A stretch of DNA of 64,000 nucleotides from Hyaloscypha bicolor E (lineage: Eukaryota; Ascomycota; Leotiomycetes; Helotiales; Hyaloscyphaceae), in contig NW_020194619.1 of assembly GCF_002865645.1 (NCBI RefSeq), positions 744,001 through 808,000 on the forward strand, read 5' to 3'. Under the pieces are notes generated by a model. The model saw only the letters and a program-made list of their open reading frames with translations, ran no database searches and had not been told where the DNA came from. Positions within the stretch are counted from its first letter, which is position 1. The number at the start of each line of letters is the position of its first letter. A program made the position numbers and the translations under genes. Shown here piece after piece: positions 32,010 through 43,189 of this stretch.

Positions 32010-32827
32010 ATGGCTTGCAAAACGTACATCGTTGAGCATCTTGATGATGAACTGGGTCCTTGGTCCGAGTTAGAGTATCTCACCATAGCTAAGGAGTCTC
32101 ACCAGGCAGGTGCAAAGTTCTGTCTGTCATCAGTTCCATCAACCTTGGTATTGCCTGCGGCCTTGAAGCATGTGCCTGGTTTCACCGCAGATGAGCGCAG
32201 CGTTGAGACTCTGTATGCAGAAGATAGGACCCGCGTATGCTTGCTTGACCCATCAGCAAAGAAGGAGCTTAGTCCAGAAGACGGAGACACCTTCGATGTG
32301 TTCCTGTTTGGAGGGATATTAGGTGAGTTGTTGGCCATACGCACCAGAGTCTGACCACAGTCTGACATTGATTAGGGGATGACCCACCACGAGGTATGTA
32401 GATCTTCGGAAGTTTGTTATGCATCTGACGTATCCTAGATAGGACGTCGGAATTGAGAAAGAAAGGATTTGAAGGTCGTCGCCTTGGCCCGAAACAGATG
32501 ACCACCGACACTGCGGTTAGAGTGGCGAGGCTTGTCGTGCAGGAGAAAAGTAAGGAGATGAAAATCGAGATCAAGTGCTTACTAACAACCGTACAGTTCC
32601 TCTAGATAACATCCCATACGTCGATTATCCAGAACTCCGTATCAACAAGAACGAGAGCACAGTAATGCCATTTCGCTATGTCAAGGGAGAGAACGGAGAG
32701 TCGATTATGCCAGAGGTACGCACGTGTACGAGATCGCTTGACCAATTACTGCAGAGTTAATGTTCGGTAGGGCATGCTTGATTTGATCAAGAAGGATTCT
32801 GAAAAGGACTTTGGTGATTTATTCTGA
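32010..32827 (+). CDS. SFM1: SFM1-type SPOUT protein arginine methyltransferase
   Basis: Five exons: 32010-32322, 32376-32393, 32439-32549, 32597-32715 and 32771-32827; all introns are 45-55 bp and GT-AG, 205 aa. The second exon is only 18 nt and encodes part of GDDPPRDRTSELR, conserved right after the LFGGILG motif. Start MACKTYIVEHLDDELGPWSE fits the family N-terminus. The later blocks GRRLGPKQMTTDTAV, IPYVDYPELRINKNESTVMP and FRYVK form the S-adenosylmethionine knot. Yeast Sfm1 methylates Arg 146 of ribosomal protein Rps3 in the cytoplasm. A TTG-led extension of 10 codons upstream is ignored because ATG 32010 gives the family start. Confidence 0.9.
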
Positions 32828-33651
32828 TACACTAAGCCTGCCCAGATCGAACAACACCAGAATAAATGAAAGATGGCACTTTACATCGAATATTGAGTCA
32901 ACTAAAGGCCGTGTGATTTAGATCCCTCCAAGCTGTTCAACGAGACGCTGTTGATACTCCATTGAGAGCCAGCTCGCCCCTTGCTTGAAACTTTCAATGA
33001 GATGGACACACGAGTCCAGCACCGTACATATTCTAGTCGGGATTGCTTTTGCTCAGAATACTCTCTTAAAGATCACTTGATCATTTCCCAGCCGTAAATC
33101 ACCCGCACATCCTCCAGCCGTTTCGAAAGCCTTGATTCTAGGCTTGGTAGTAGTGTTTGTTTTGCAAACAGCCATGTGGGAAATTCAGCAACATCCTCAA
33201 ATAATTTAAGCAGGAAAACTCCCCAATCCCAATCCCCATGCTCATACGAAGTTGATTTTCATTGGCTTTAAACTGCCAAGCCCGTTGCGGCTGCCTTCCG
33301 CGTCCGTTTTGATTGGACCCGAACCAACCCAACCCAAACCAACCCAACACAAAGCACATGTGGCCAAAGAGAATAAGGCTCAAACTCAAGCCGCCATCCT
33401 CGAGTCTCTGCAACTAATCGAGCATCGATGTCACACCACGTAAAGATTAACAGGCGAACTTGGAGAAATTAGCCTTCTGGAACCAGAGCCCCCTTTTCGC
33501 CTAATGCTCACGGCCACGCGGCTCAAGCGGAACTCGACAGATCTCCAACTCCATCCACGGTTTCAAGACTCCACGCACAGTGCACCACCGTTGATGAACC
33601 GCCTCGAGAGCATCGCCCTCCGCGATCGTACATCCCGAATCAGCATCCAAG
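32828..33651. other. intergenic upstream of KEX1
   Basis: No gene seen. ACCCAACCC/CCAACCCAA repeats near 33320-33350. The last 150 bp are probably the KEX1 leader. Confidence 0.5.
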
Positions 33652-35708
33652 ATGCGGTTCTTCACTTCACAATGCAATAGTCCGGATCGAATACACGGAA
33701 CGAGAGGATCCAGAGCATTGGCAGTATGCACCCTGCTGTCACTGTCCGCTTTGATTCCAGCTGCCCTGGCCGACAAGACTGCAGCTGATTACTTCGTTCA
33801 TTCTCTTCCTGGCGCCCCCGATGGACCCTTACTGAAGATGCACGCTGGGTATGCATTGCAGAGAATCCACCATGCTAGCTTGTCTGACTTCCTTCTAGGC
33901 ACATAGAGATTACCCCGGAGCACAATGGCAACCTATTTTTCTGGCACTACCAAAACAGACACATCGCGAACCGGCAACGGACGGTAATATGGCTGAACGG
34001 TGGGCCTGGATGCAGTTCCGAAGACGGCGCCTTGATGGAGGTCGGCCCCTACCGAGTGAAAGATGGAATTCATGGTCCCTCGTTAGAGTATAACCCGGGC
34101 TCCTGGGACGAGTTTGCAAACATAATGTTCGTCGACAATCCGGTTGGAACAGGTTACAGTTTTGTGGATACGGATAGCTACATCCATGAGCTGCCGGAAA
34201 TGGCCAGCCAGTTTATTACCTTCTTGGACAAATTCTTCACTCTGTTCCCGGAGTATGAGCATGACGATGTAGGTTCATATAAAGAGTTTCAGGTGAATCT
34301 CACTAACTCTCTATAGCTTTATCTCGCAGGGGAATCCTATGCTGGCCAACATATTCCGTACATTGCCAAGGCGATTCTTGATCGGAACAAAGCAGGAGCA
34401 AAACATCCGTGGCAACTCAAAGGGATGCTTATTGGAAACGGGTGGATCTCACCAGAAGAGCAGTATATGGCGTATCTTTCATTCGCATATGAGCGAGGAT
34501 TGGTCCAACGGGACTCGGATGTGGCGAAGAGGTTGGAGTCCCAACAAGCCATTTGCGTTAATAAGTTGAACGAGAATGGAGGGAAAGACCATGTGGATAT
34601 TGGGCAGTGCGAACAGATTCTGCAGGAAATCCTTAGGGAGACGCAAACAACTGGCCCGGATGGCAAGTCACAATGTTACAACATGTACGATGTCAGGCTG
34701 AAGGACTCGTACCCGAGCTGCGGGATGAACTGGCCGCCGGATTTGGAAAATGTCACTCCCTATTTACGCCGATCTGACGTCTTAGACGCTCTTCATATTT
34801 CGCCCGGGAAGCGAACAGGATGGACTGAGTGCAATGGTGCTGTTGGTGGTGCCTTCAGGGCTTCCAAATCTCTGCCATCAATTCAGCTGCTTCCAAATCT
34901 CCTCAAGGAAGTCCCTACGGTTCTCTTTTCGGGGGCAGAGGATCTTATCTGTAATCACATTGGAACGGAGGATCTTATCAGCAATATGCAGTGGAATGGT
35001 GGAAAAGGCTTTGAACTCTCGCCAGGCACATGGGCTCCACGCAGGGAATGGGTCTTCGAGGGCGAGTCTGCTGGTTTCTGGCAGGAGGCTCGGAATTTAA
35101 CCTACGTCTTGTTCAACAATTCTTCTCACATGGTCCCATTCGACTATGCCAGAAGGACTCGTGATATGCTTGACCGTTTCATGGGTGTCGATATCGGCAG
35201 CATTGGCGGTGTTCCAACGGACAGTCGTATTGATGGAGAGAAGGGGCTTGAGACCTCAGTTGGCGGTCATCCAAACAGTACTGCTGCTGAGGAGGCCGAG
35301 CAAGCGAAGCTTGAAGCCGCCAAATGGTCGGCCTATTACAAATCTGGGGAGGTTGTTCTCGTCATAGTCATTATTGCAGCAGCGGCCTGGGGCTATTACA
35401 TCTGGAAAGACCGCCGACAGCGTGCAGGATATAAAGGGCTATTTGGAGGGGAAACCCCGATGTCTCTCGGGGGTGCTAGGGAGAGTCTCAGAGGTGGTAT
35501 GGGTCTGGAAAGCTTTAGGCATAAGAGGGGTAACAGGGATGTTGAGGCCGCGGATTTCGATGAGAGCGAGTTAGATGAACTTCGCGTGAGAAGTCCTACG
35601 GAGGATATCGATAGATACTCCGTCGGGAGTGCGAGTGATGATGATGAAGGAGAGAAGCCTGACAATGGCCATACGAACGGAAAGGGAATGCAGGGAGAGA
35701 AGAGTTGA
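33652..35708 (+). CDS. KEX1: KEX1 pheromone-processing serine carboxypeptidase
   Basis: Three exons: 33652-33848, 33899-34268 and 34317-35708 (introns 33849-33898 and 34269-34316), 652 aa. An N-terminal hydrophobic stretch near residues 24-40 is the signal sequence. The S10 peptidase domain has [20 protein letters not shown], the active-site AGESYAG (Ser 196), the Asp of SGAEDLICN (about 398) and the His of [10 protein letters not shown] (about 460). A single membrane span lies at about 534-552 ([16 protein letters not shown]), followed by a ~100-residue acidic cytoplasmic tail, the architecture of Golgi Kex1. The enzyme trims C-terminal Lys/Arg from Kex2-cleaved precursors. Confidence 0.96.
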
Positions 35709-36036
35709 TAGCATTTAAGGTACTGGAGTTTTTTTGTTTGGCGTCTTGCGACGTTAGAAATGTGAAAGAGCACGATCTTATTACGAGTCGTGGCCAGCTT
35801 CTGAGATGATTCTTGATCTCTTTCCTATCTAGGCCATCTCCGCTTTGTGTGTGGTATTCATCGCTAGACTATTTTCCGAAACGCCAGAAAATGCAAGCCA
35901 CCGTCACCACCTCGATTTACCACCCTTATAAGGTAAATCAGTAATACAATACAATGATCGCCCTTCCCATGCCACATTTATCTCAGCTCCGTTATATCGT
36001 TCCTTGCCGTAGTGTTCATTTCCTCTTCTAGCTCTT
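35709..36036. other. convergent 3' flanks of KEX1 and RAE1
   Basis: AT-richer 3' sequence, including GTAATACAATACAATG near 35940. No gene. Confidence 0.5.
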
Positions 36037-37216
36037 CTACCTCTTCTTGACACTTGGACGAGGCTTGCACTCTTCGGCTCCAACCGGATGCATCATAACC
36101 TTATTCGGGTACTGTGGGGTATTGGTCGCATATCCTTTGCTCCAGTCATAGCTGACAGCATAAGCAAAGATTTGCCCACTTCGATCGAATGCTGTTGCTG
36201 AAATGGTACCGCCAGTAGTTGGATATCCCTTGAGTCTATGCTTGGCAACTCCATCCCAAAAGTGGAACGTGCCGTCAGAACCAGCGGTGCTGAACGTGCC
36301 GTGTTGAGGGTGGAAGGAGATGGCGTTGACCGAGTAGACGTTTGTCATATTGTTTTGAGGGGGATCTCGGTGGCATTTGAAGGAGAAGTTGGAACTATAG
36401 ATGATCTGTTAGTTTTTGTATTGTGACATGGGAAGGTCGACACTCACGCTGCGTCCTTCTCTTCAACGTATTGAATGGCACATCGTCCCTCAATGCTTCC
36501 GACTGCAAAACCGGATGCATCAGGAAAGCAGCTAACAACTCTGGTCTGCCACTTCAACGGGCTTTGTATCGTCTTGTAGAATTTCGCAGGTTCACTCAAG
36601 TTGATGACATTAATGTATCGATCTGCCGTGCCAATGACTAGAAGATTCTTCTTCACATCCAAAGTATAGACTCGCTCCTGGCATTGCACGGTGGCAGCAG
36701 GTTGGCTTTGTCGCAGATCCCAGTACTTGACTGTCTTATCCCACGAGCCGGTCACGATCATCGGCGCATTCGATCCGGGGGGTTCGAAGTAACGAACACA
36801 GCGTATAGGTTGATCGTGCGCCGCAACTTGGGTAGCTGTGTTCTGGTTTGCTCCAAGGTCGATCACCTTGGCCATTTTGTCTGCTCCTGCTCCAACAACC
36901 TTCGTACCGTCCTAGTAGTAGTCAGCAGCTTGTTAAATAAAACCGTTATTTGTGGACTTACTGGAGACCAGTGGCAACTCAAAACCGGGGCATCATGTTC
37001 GAAGAACGCCTTCCCCTCGCTTCCTCCATTCTGAGTGATTGCATAGATCCGGACCTTCTTATCCCACGAAGCCACTGCAAGATGATCTGACTGCGGAGAG
37101 AACGAAAGGTCGGAGACACTGTCGTCAGGTGGGGATTGCAGAGCTACATCCTTTGACAGGTCACCAAGAGTATTGGCTTGACTCGTCGAGGCTGCGGATC
37201 CGAACAGGCCAGCCAT
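36037..37216 (-). CDS. RAE1: mRNA export factor Rae1/Gle2 (WD40)
   Basis: Three exons, high to low: 37216-36962, 36911-36448 and 36394-36037 (introns 36912-36961 and 36395-36447), 358 aa. This is a seven-blade beta-propeller with WD-type ends such as DHLAVASWDKKVRIY, PMIVTGSWDKTVKYWDLRQ and GTFSTAGSDGTFHFWD. Family-specific stretches are KDVALQSPPDDSVSDLSFSP at the N-terminus, and AIQYVEEKDAASNFSFKCHR followed by NVYSVNAISFHP across the second intron. The protein docks on Nup98-type nucleoporins at the nuclear pore and works in mRNA export and spindle assembly. The length matches the family (about 350-370). Confidence 0.96.
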
Positions 37217-38822
37217 GATGGAGGACTCTGCGCGATTTTGACGAGGGTTGCGAAACGAGTTGGTTCCCCAGCTTCTCCAAGTACGAGAGAAAGCTTGTTG
37301 TGATAGAGAAGCGTTCAGTTAGGCAGCTCTTTCAGGAAGTTTGATATCCAAATTCGCATCAGGTTGCGAGAGCCGCATCCGGCCAATGAGAAACCCCTGC
37401 GCTTTGTCGCGCTAACTTTAAGTTTCGCCGCTAACGGATTTTACACAAAAAGACGTTTCGCATGGGGAATTTTTCTTCCACCAACCTCTTCGCTCAAAGA
37501 ATCGCATTCGAAGCACACAAACAGAGAGATCCTTTACAGGTCTCTCAGCTAGAGATAGCTGTCATGCTTTGGGAGAAAGTCCCCGGACACCCTTCATCTG
37601 AAGGACTGCGGAAACGCGTCGCCATAGAAGCGCTTTGCGACTTCTCCTCTGCCAATTTCTTGTTATTTCCACCACCCTATCGTCGTTTGCACTGCATTCT
37701 TGTCGACCTTGGAACCTGATTCTTAGCTGAGAAGACCACATGGATGAAGATATGAGTCCGAGCTTCTTGCGCAACGTTTCTCGGAACTGGGTGAGATGGG
37801 CTTGTGGGAGATGATTGGACTGTTCTTGGTATTACTTGGATGTTCTGGTACTTGGAGGCTTCTTCGTCGAGATTGACAGTTATGCGATTGCCATCTTGTG
37901 TTGTGCAAATACCACGAGTGGTAACTCGATGGGGCTTATTCTTGAGGCGAGAGGTTCACTTTTTTTCTGCTCAAAGTCCATAGCTTATGGAAAGCGGAGG
38001 CAGTTGCTTAAGATCAGACGCAAAATTTTACGTCTTCTTTCATCGGAAGATACTGTTCAGATCCACGGTACGCAGTCTCAGAAGCTCTGTCGAAGGAGCT
38101 GGACCCGAAGTCATTCACATGATGATTACCAAAATAGAGTCAAGCACTGATGTGTGCCCGTGTAAAAAGCGGTGCCACTGTTGATGACCATCTATGCGTA
38201 TGGAATCTGATTTTAATAAAAAAGAGCCACTCCTTTCTTCATTTATAAGGTGTTCGGTTGGGTCTCAAGCCGTATTAGAAGTTTCCTTTTGTCGGGCCTG
38301 ATTTAGCGTATATTACTTGGTTACATCGTGGAGAGCCAGCCCAGTACCATTTATTCAGTCACATATATTTCCGTCTGTTTGCTCATGAATCATTCGATGC
38401 TAGCCAGAGAAGGTGGTGTCGTTGGGTTTCCTTTCTTCGGAGCCTAGCGGTGGACAAAAAAGGCGGAACTGAATTTTCAATGTCCCAAGTCAATTGGAGT
38501 ATTTCAGATACTTTCCGTACGATCGTTCCCTCGATTTATGGTACATCCAGATGGTGCTTTCTTCGATTGTCCGTGTGATCCCGGGACAATCAAGAAACCG
38601 TCTACTTTCAATGTCCAGCTTGATCAGGGACATTAAGAAGTAGTGGCACTCTGAATATTCACGCGAGGTAGTTTATTATAGCTTATATTACATATTTGGC
38701 CATGAGCCTAACGATGCAAAGCCAATCCTGCTTCGTCCATTCAATCATATCTTTCGTTTCACGACATAAATCATATATGTGCCTCTGACCAGACGCCATC
38801 CATGCCCCCTGTTATACAAAAC
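37217..38822. other. 1.6-kb gene-free stretch
   Basis: Promoter of RAE1 and 3' flank of the next - strand gene. Short frames at 37364-38150 have no family signal. The 15-mer AAAAAGAGCCACTCC near 38220 also occurs at 19261 in the HET-NLR segment. Confidence 0.5.
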
Positions 38823-40178
38823 TCACATTAACCCACCTAAGACAACTCGACCAACACCAGCCACCTCGCTCTTAACGCCCGTCCGACTACTATCTTCAAA
38901 CTCCTTCACCACGCCTTGCACAATAATCTTCCGAACCCTGGCATCGGCCTTCGTGAACATTTCCGCGACACTTGGACTGCACTCCCTCGGCGAAGCCACC
39001 AGACTCATGAGCCTGGTATAACAATCAATAAGCACGTCACACAATGTCGCAAACGTTTCGTAGAAATCCGGATCAAATGGTAAGGAGGGTGTTAATAAAT
39101 ATGTATATTCCTCGCCGGGAAGCAGGTCAATCTCGCTGATTGGGAATGATGTTGCTGAATTTGTACCTCCCGAGGCATTGGTACCATTTGTGGATTTCGA
39201 GTCAAACGAATCGTTGCCCATTGGAAGACCAATATCGGCCGCCGAGCTTGTTCTCCGTCCCTTACTGCCCGTTGTAGTTGCACGCTTGAACATCTGTGGA
39301 AATCGACCTCGGGACAACGAGGAAGAACCGTCCGGTGGGTGCATTTGTTGGAAAGACTCGAATTCTGCTAGGAGAGCATTCAAGGTTTTCAAAAACTCTA
39401 TTGGGTTCGAGGAATTGAGATCGAGAATCGTTGGGAGAGACAGGCCTAATAAGAGATAATTCGTGGCCCGCCGGGCCAGCTTGCGGGAATCGAAATATGG
39501 CATTCGCTGGAGGTCCGGCTTGTTGAATAATAACGTATTGAACCAGTAAACACGCCCATCATGTCTGTAGAGATGTCAGTGAGGTGTGTACTCGAAGAAT
39601 TGTCAAGGTACTGACGCTTTTCTCAAGTAGTCTAACGTTGATATTCTCTTTGATGAGGTCTCCTGGATATGCTGGTATGTAATTGTCTCCAAGGTCGGAC
39701 TCGGGGGCTGCATAGATGTAAACGCGGGCGTTCCATTGGATGTTATAGACTGGTAGCCTGTACTAGGCCTGACCAGCATGTTTGTGTACGGTGTCGTAGA
39801 AGTGAAGGAATCTGTGGGCGAAGGGGGAGACTGCGCAGCCTCCGCGCTGTCCACAACCTGAACGTAGCTGTCTGCAGACCTCGGCTGCGATTCGTCCTGA
39901 CTCGCGGGGTGGAGCGCAGGAAGGGGATAGTTGTCGGTGTACCTGGTCGACGAAGAATTGGTGCGCCGTTCCGAAGGGAGATCGATTACGGCCGAGTTGT
40001 TTCGTTTCTTGGGGCTCTTGGCGGCCGAGAAGGACGACTTGCGACCGAAGGAGGAAATTTTCGAAGTCGTATAGCTAGAAACAGATCCGCTGCGGGAGGT
40101 GGGAGGGCCGTTGCTGGTGCTTGGACGCCGTGCAGACGTTGGAGTCCTCGAGGTCCCAAATACGCCGAAGGTCGCCAT
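38823..40178 (-). CDS. conserved fungal protein of unknown function
   Basis: Two exons, high to low: 40178-39616 and 39564-38823 (intron 39565-39615, donor GTCAGT), 434 aa. The start is ATG 40178 (MATFGVFGTSRTPTS); the 11-codon GTG-led extension above it is not used. Residues 1-180 are Ser/Thr/Pro-rich and disordered with RRPSTS/GRKSSFS phospho-like sites. The conserved, mostly helical part begins at DYLRK and crosses the intron into AHDGRVYWFNTLLFNKPDLQ. It goes on with DSRKLARRATNYLLLGLSLP and ends with a second helical block (FYETFATLCDVLIDCYTRLM to VVKEFEDS). A Ser/Gly-rich loop separates the halves. I do not recognise a named family. There is no signal peptide and no membrane span. Confidence 0.85.
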
Positions 40179-40886
40179 TTTCGATACGACGCTGGCCGGC
40201 AGGGGTCCCACTCTGAAAGTCTCGCAGCGCCGCGAACCCCTCTTCTCGCTGGATCGCGCTCAAGACCTCAGGACCCGGGAATATGGAGTTGTCGTTTGAG
40301 GGAGGGAAGGGTTCAGTAAATAAGGGCGATCTCCAAAGGAAGCGGTCCTCTCACTCTGCGCGTCTCAGGATCCAGCGCCAAAAGCAAGAAACGGGTTCGA
40401 TTCTGGTAGCGCCAGATATACGGAGTCGGGGAACAGTGTCAGCGAGCTTCGCCAGCGAGCTTCACCGACTTCGGTAGGGAGCCATTTTCTTGTCATCAGA
40501 GGAGACCGTGATGGGCAAGCGGACAGGCAGCTTGCTAAATATCTGGATCCAGCCCTCCCATTGACCTCTACAGTATCTATGCTGGGATCATCCTCTGTCT
40601 GCTGTTATGAAGTTCGAAACCAGCTATAGGGGGTGTTGACAGTCAAGCCGCCGCCCAGCCCGTCCCAGTCTCCTCTCCCGTCGTCCCTGAGCCGGCCAGC
40701 CAGCCGAGCATTCGCGCGTCACGGCAACCCCTGAGCGAGCCCCTGGAAAGCGGTCTGGCGGCCGTCCACTATTCCGAACGCGTAGGCGGTGTAGATTGCC
40801 CCACCCTGGCGACGATCCAATGCAAATGTCCCCAAGCCGAAAATGAATTATCTTTCCTCGAACATCGAATGGAATATCACCTCGCC
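40179..40886. other. divergent promoter region
   Basis: 708 bp between the unknown gene (-) and ECT1 (+), GC-rich at 40650-40760. Antisense frames here are shadows. Confidence 0.5.
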
Positions 40887-42441
40887 ATGTCGGACAAGAA
40901 ATTCGAGGATGCCGGCCCTCCGGGAGAGGCGGCCACGGAGATTCTCGATGGGAGGATCTGGATTGATGGCTGTTTTGACTTCTTCCATCAGTAGGTTTTG
41001 GGTCCGCGTCTTACCATTCGTCCAGCAGCACTCGCCCTTCCCCCCTTCGATCCCCTCCTCTTCCAACGAATTACCGATGCTAAGTCACCTGCATTTAGTG
41101 GCCATGCCGGAGCTATGCTTCAAGCGAGGCAGCTGGGTGACGAACTCTACGTGGGCGTCCATTCCGATGAATCCATCCTGGAGAATAAGGGACCTACTGT
41201 TATGACGTTACAAGAGCGGTAAACACAAACGTGCAAGGCTCCAAGACCATTCGCTGATTGCGTTTTTGAAGAATCGCGGCCGTCGATGCCTGCCGCTGGG
41301 TGACCCAGTCGGTCCCGTATGCTCCATATGTAACATCGTTACCGTGGATCTCTCACTACGGGTGCAAATATGTCGTCCATGGGGACGATATCACCTCCGA
41401 TAGTAGTGGAGAGGACTGTTACAGATTTGTGAAGGCGGCAGGACGATTCAAGGTTGTCAAACGGACCCCCAGTATATCGACAACCGACCTCGTTGGAAGA
41501 ATGCTTCTTTGTACGAAAACGCATTTCATCAAATCGTTGAGCCGACTTTTAGATGGCGAAGAAGGCTCGCGAACAGAAAGCGAGAGAAAAGCAGAAGGTG
41601 CAGCACTGACCGAGAGAATGCGATTGTATGCTTCGGATGAGACCGGCAAGCGTCCCGGCTCCAGTGTGTGGTTCTGGACAGCGTCGATCGAGGCCCGAGG
41701 GGACCATATAGAGGAGGAAAAGGGAGTCTTCAGCAGTCTCTGTCAAGGCTCTCAGCCAAAGCCTGGCCAGCGTGTTGTTTATGTTGACGGCGGCTTTGAT
41801 CTCTTCTCATCCGGTCACATCGAGTTTCTCCGACAGGTGATCAAGGCCGAAGAAAAGATTGGCCAAGATGAGGGTTGGTATAGCACTGAGGCTATTCAGG
41901 AGCGAGTAGGCAAGGGTGGTGACTATGGCCCGGTCTTCGTTGTTGCTGGTGTTCATGATGACGAAGTTATCAACCACTGGAAAGGCGTCAATTATCCCAT
42001 CATGAATATTTACGAGCGAGGACTCTGTGTTCTACAGTGCAGGGTGAGCTTTTCGGATTGTGGCTTGCGCCTTAAGCTAATTATGCTTAGTTTGTAAATT
42101 CGGTGATATTTGGGGCTCCTTTCATGCCAACTCGTGCATACCTTACTTCTACTCCGTGGGGAATGCCTCAGGCAGTCTACCATGGCCCCACAAGCTTCAT
42201 GCCGCTTACCTACGATCCCTATTCAGCACCCAAGGTAATGGGAATCTACCGAGAAATAGGAGAGCACGAATATTCCGGAGTCAACGCGGGGCAAATTGTT
42301 CAGAGGATCTTGAAGAGCCGAGACATGTATGAGGAGAGACAGCGAGTGAAGGGTGTCAAGGGGATTGGCGAGGAGGCTCAGCGGAGAAGGGAGACCATGG
42401 AAGAGGAACAGCATTTAAAAGAAAAGGTGAACGCTGCTTAA
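40887..42441 (+). CDS. ECT1: ethanolamine-phosphate cytidylyltransferase
   Basis: Four exons: 40887-40990, 41099-41218, 41272-42043 and 42091-42441 (introns 40991-41098, 41219-41271 and 42044-42090), 448 aa. An in-frame ATG at 40869 would add six residues; both have fair context. The enzyme makes CDP-ethanolamine from CTP and phosphoethanolamine in the Kennedy pathway. Two nucleotidyltransferase halves are visible. The first is IWIDGCFDFFHHGHAGAML, with the HxGH motif split by the first intron, and the second is VVYVDGGFDLFSSGHIEFLR. RMLLCTKTHFIKSL closes the first half. VFVVAGVHDDEVINHWKG and FVNSVIFGAPF mark the second. The second half has SSGH instead of HxGH, as I recall for fungal homologues. 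Confidence 0.95.
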
Positions 42442-43189
42442 AATTGGGCTAGTAGAATTGGGATTTAGCGATGGATAGTCTTCGGCGTTCAACACGTGCA
42501 AGGGATACCCAGAAGCTCCCTTTCAGATCTCGACGATAGAATAGAACATTAGATCATTGATGACAGCATTGAGTCTCGTGGCCACCCCAAAAACTCGACT
42601 TTCTGTCCAAGGCGAATATCCCAACACACTCCCCACAGCAAGCACAAGGTGGAAGCTGTAGATATTCACCTCTTCGATAATCAGGTAGCTCTGATGGTGG
42701 AAGGCTTTAATTTTGAGATACCTCACTGTCGTTTTCATTCGCAGAATCGACTTAAGGTTTGTTCAGGAAACAGATTGAGCAGCAGAGATGAGCTTGTCGG
42801 ACTTGTCAAGGGCATACAAGGAACAGCTGCGAGGCGTACGGTGTTGTACTTCATCTCGTGGGTTCTTCCTTGCGCATCCGCTCGAATTGTCCGGTCAGCA
42901 GTGAAACTGGCTAATCGTCAGTGAGGGAAAAGTCGAAAAGGGGCCGATGTCAAGCGAAATCGGATTTCACACTCGGCACCAATTAAAAGATTTCAGATCT
43001 CAGATCCCGCCCCACTCATTATTATCCAAGGTCCATTATAGACTTCAACTGAACAGATTCCGAGCTTGCTTGTTCCGGAGTACCTTCCTTTCGAGTTCCT
43101 TTTGTAGTTCTCTTCAAGTCGATGTCCTTGAAATCCCTCGAAAATACATTTATTTGTATTTGACCTTACTGCATACAATTTATACACAA
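42442..43189. other. intergenic between ECT1 and the monooxygenase relic
   Basis: No gene recognised. Confidence 0.5.

Noticed and set aside
37462..37719. 85-codon + frame upstream of RAE1
   Set aside because: ATG-led but no motif; sits in the RAE1 promoter side and reads like chance.
39669..40319. 216-codon + strand frame
   Set aside because: Antisense to exon 1 of the conserved - strand gene; Arg/Gly-rich shadow.
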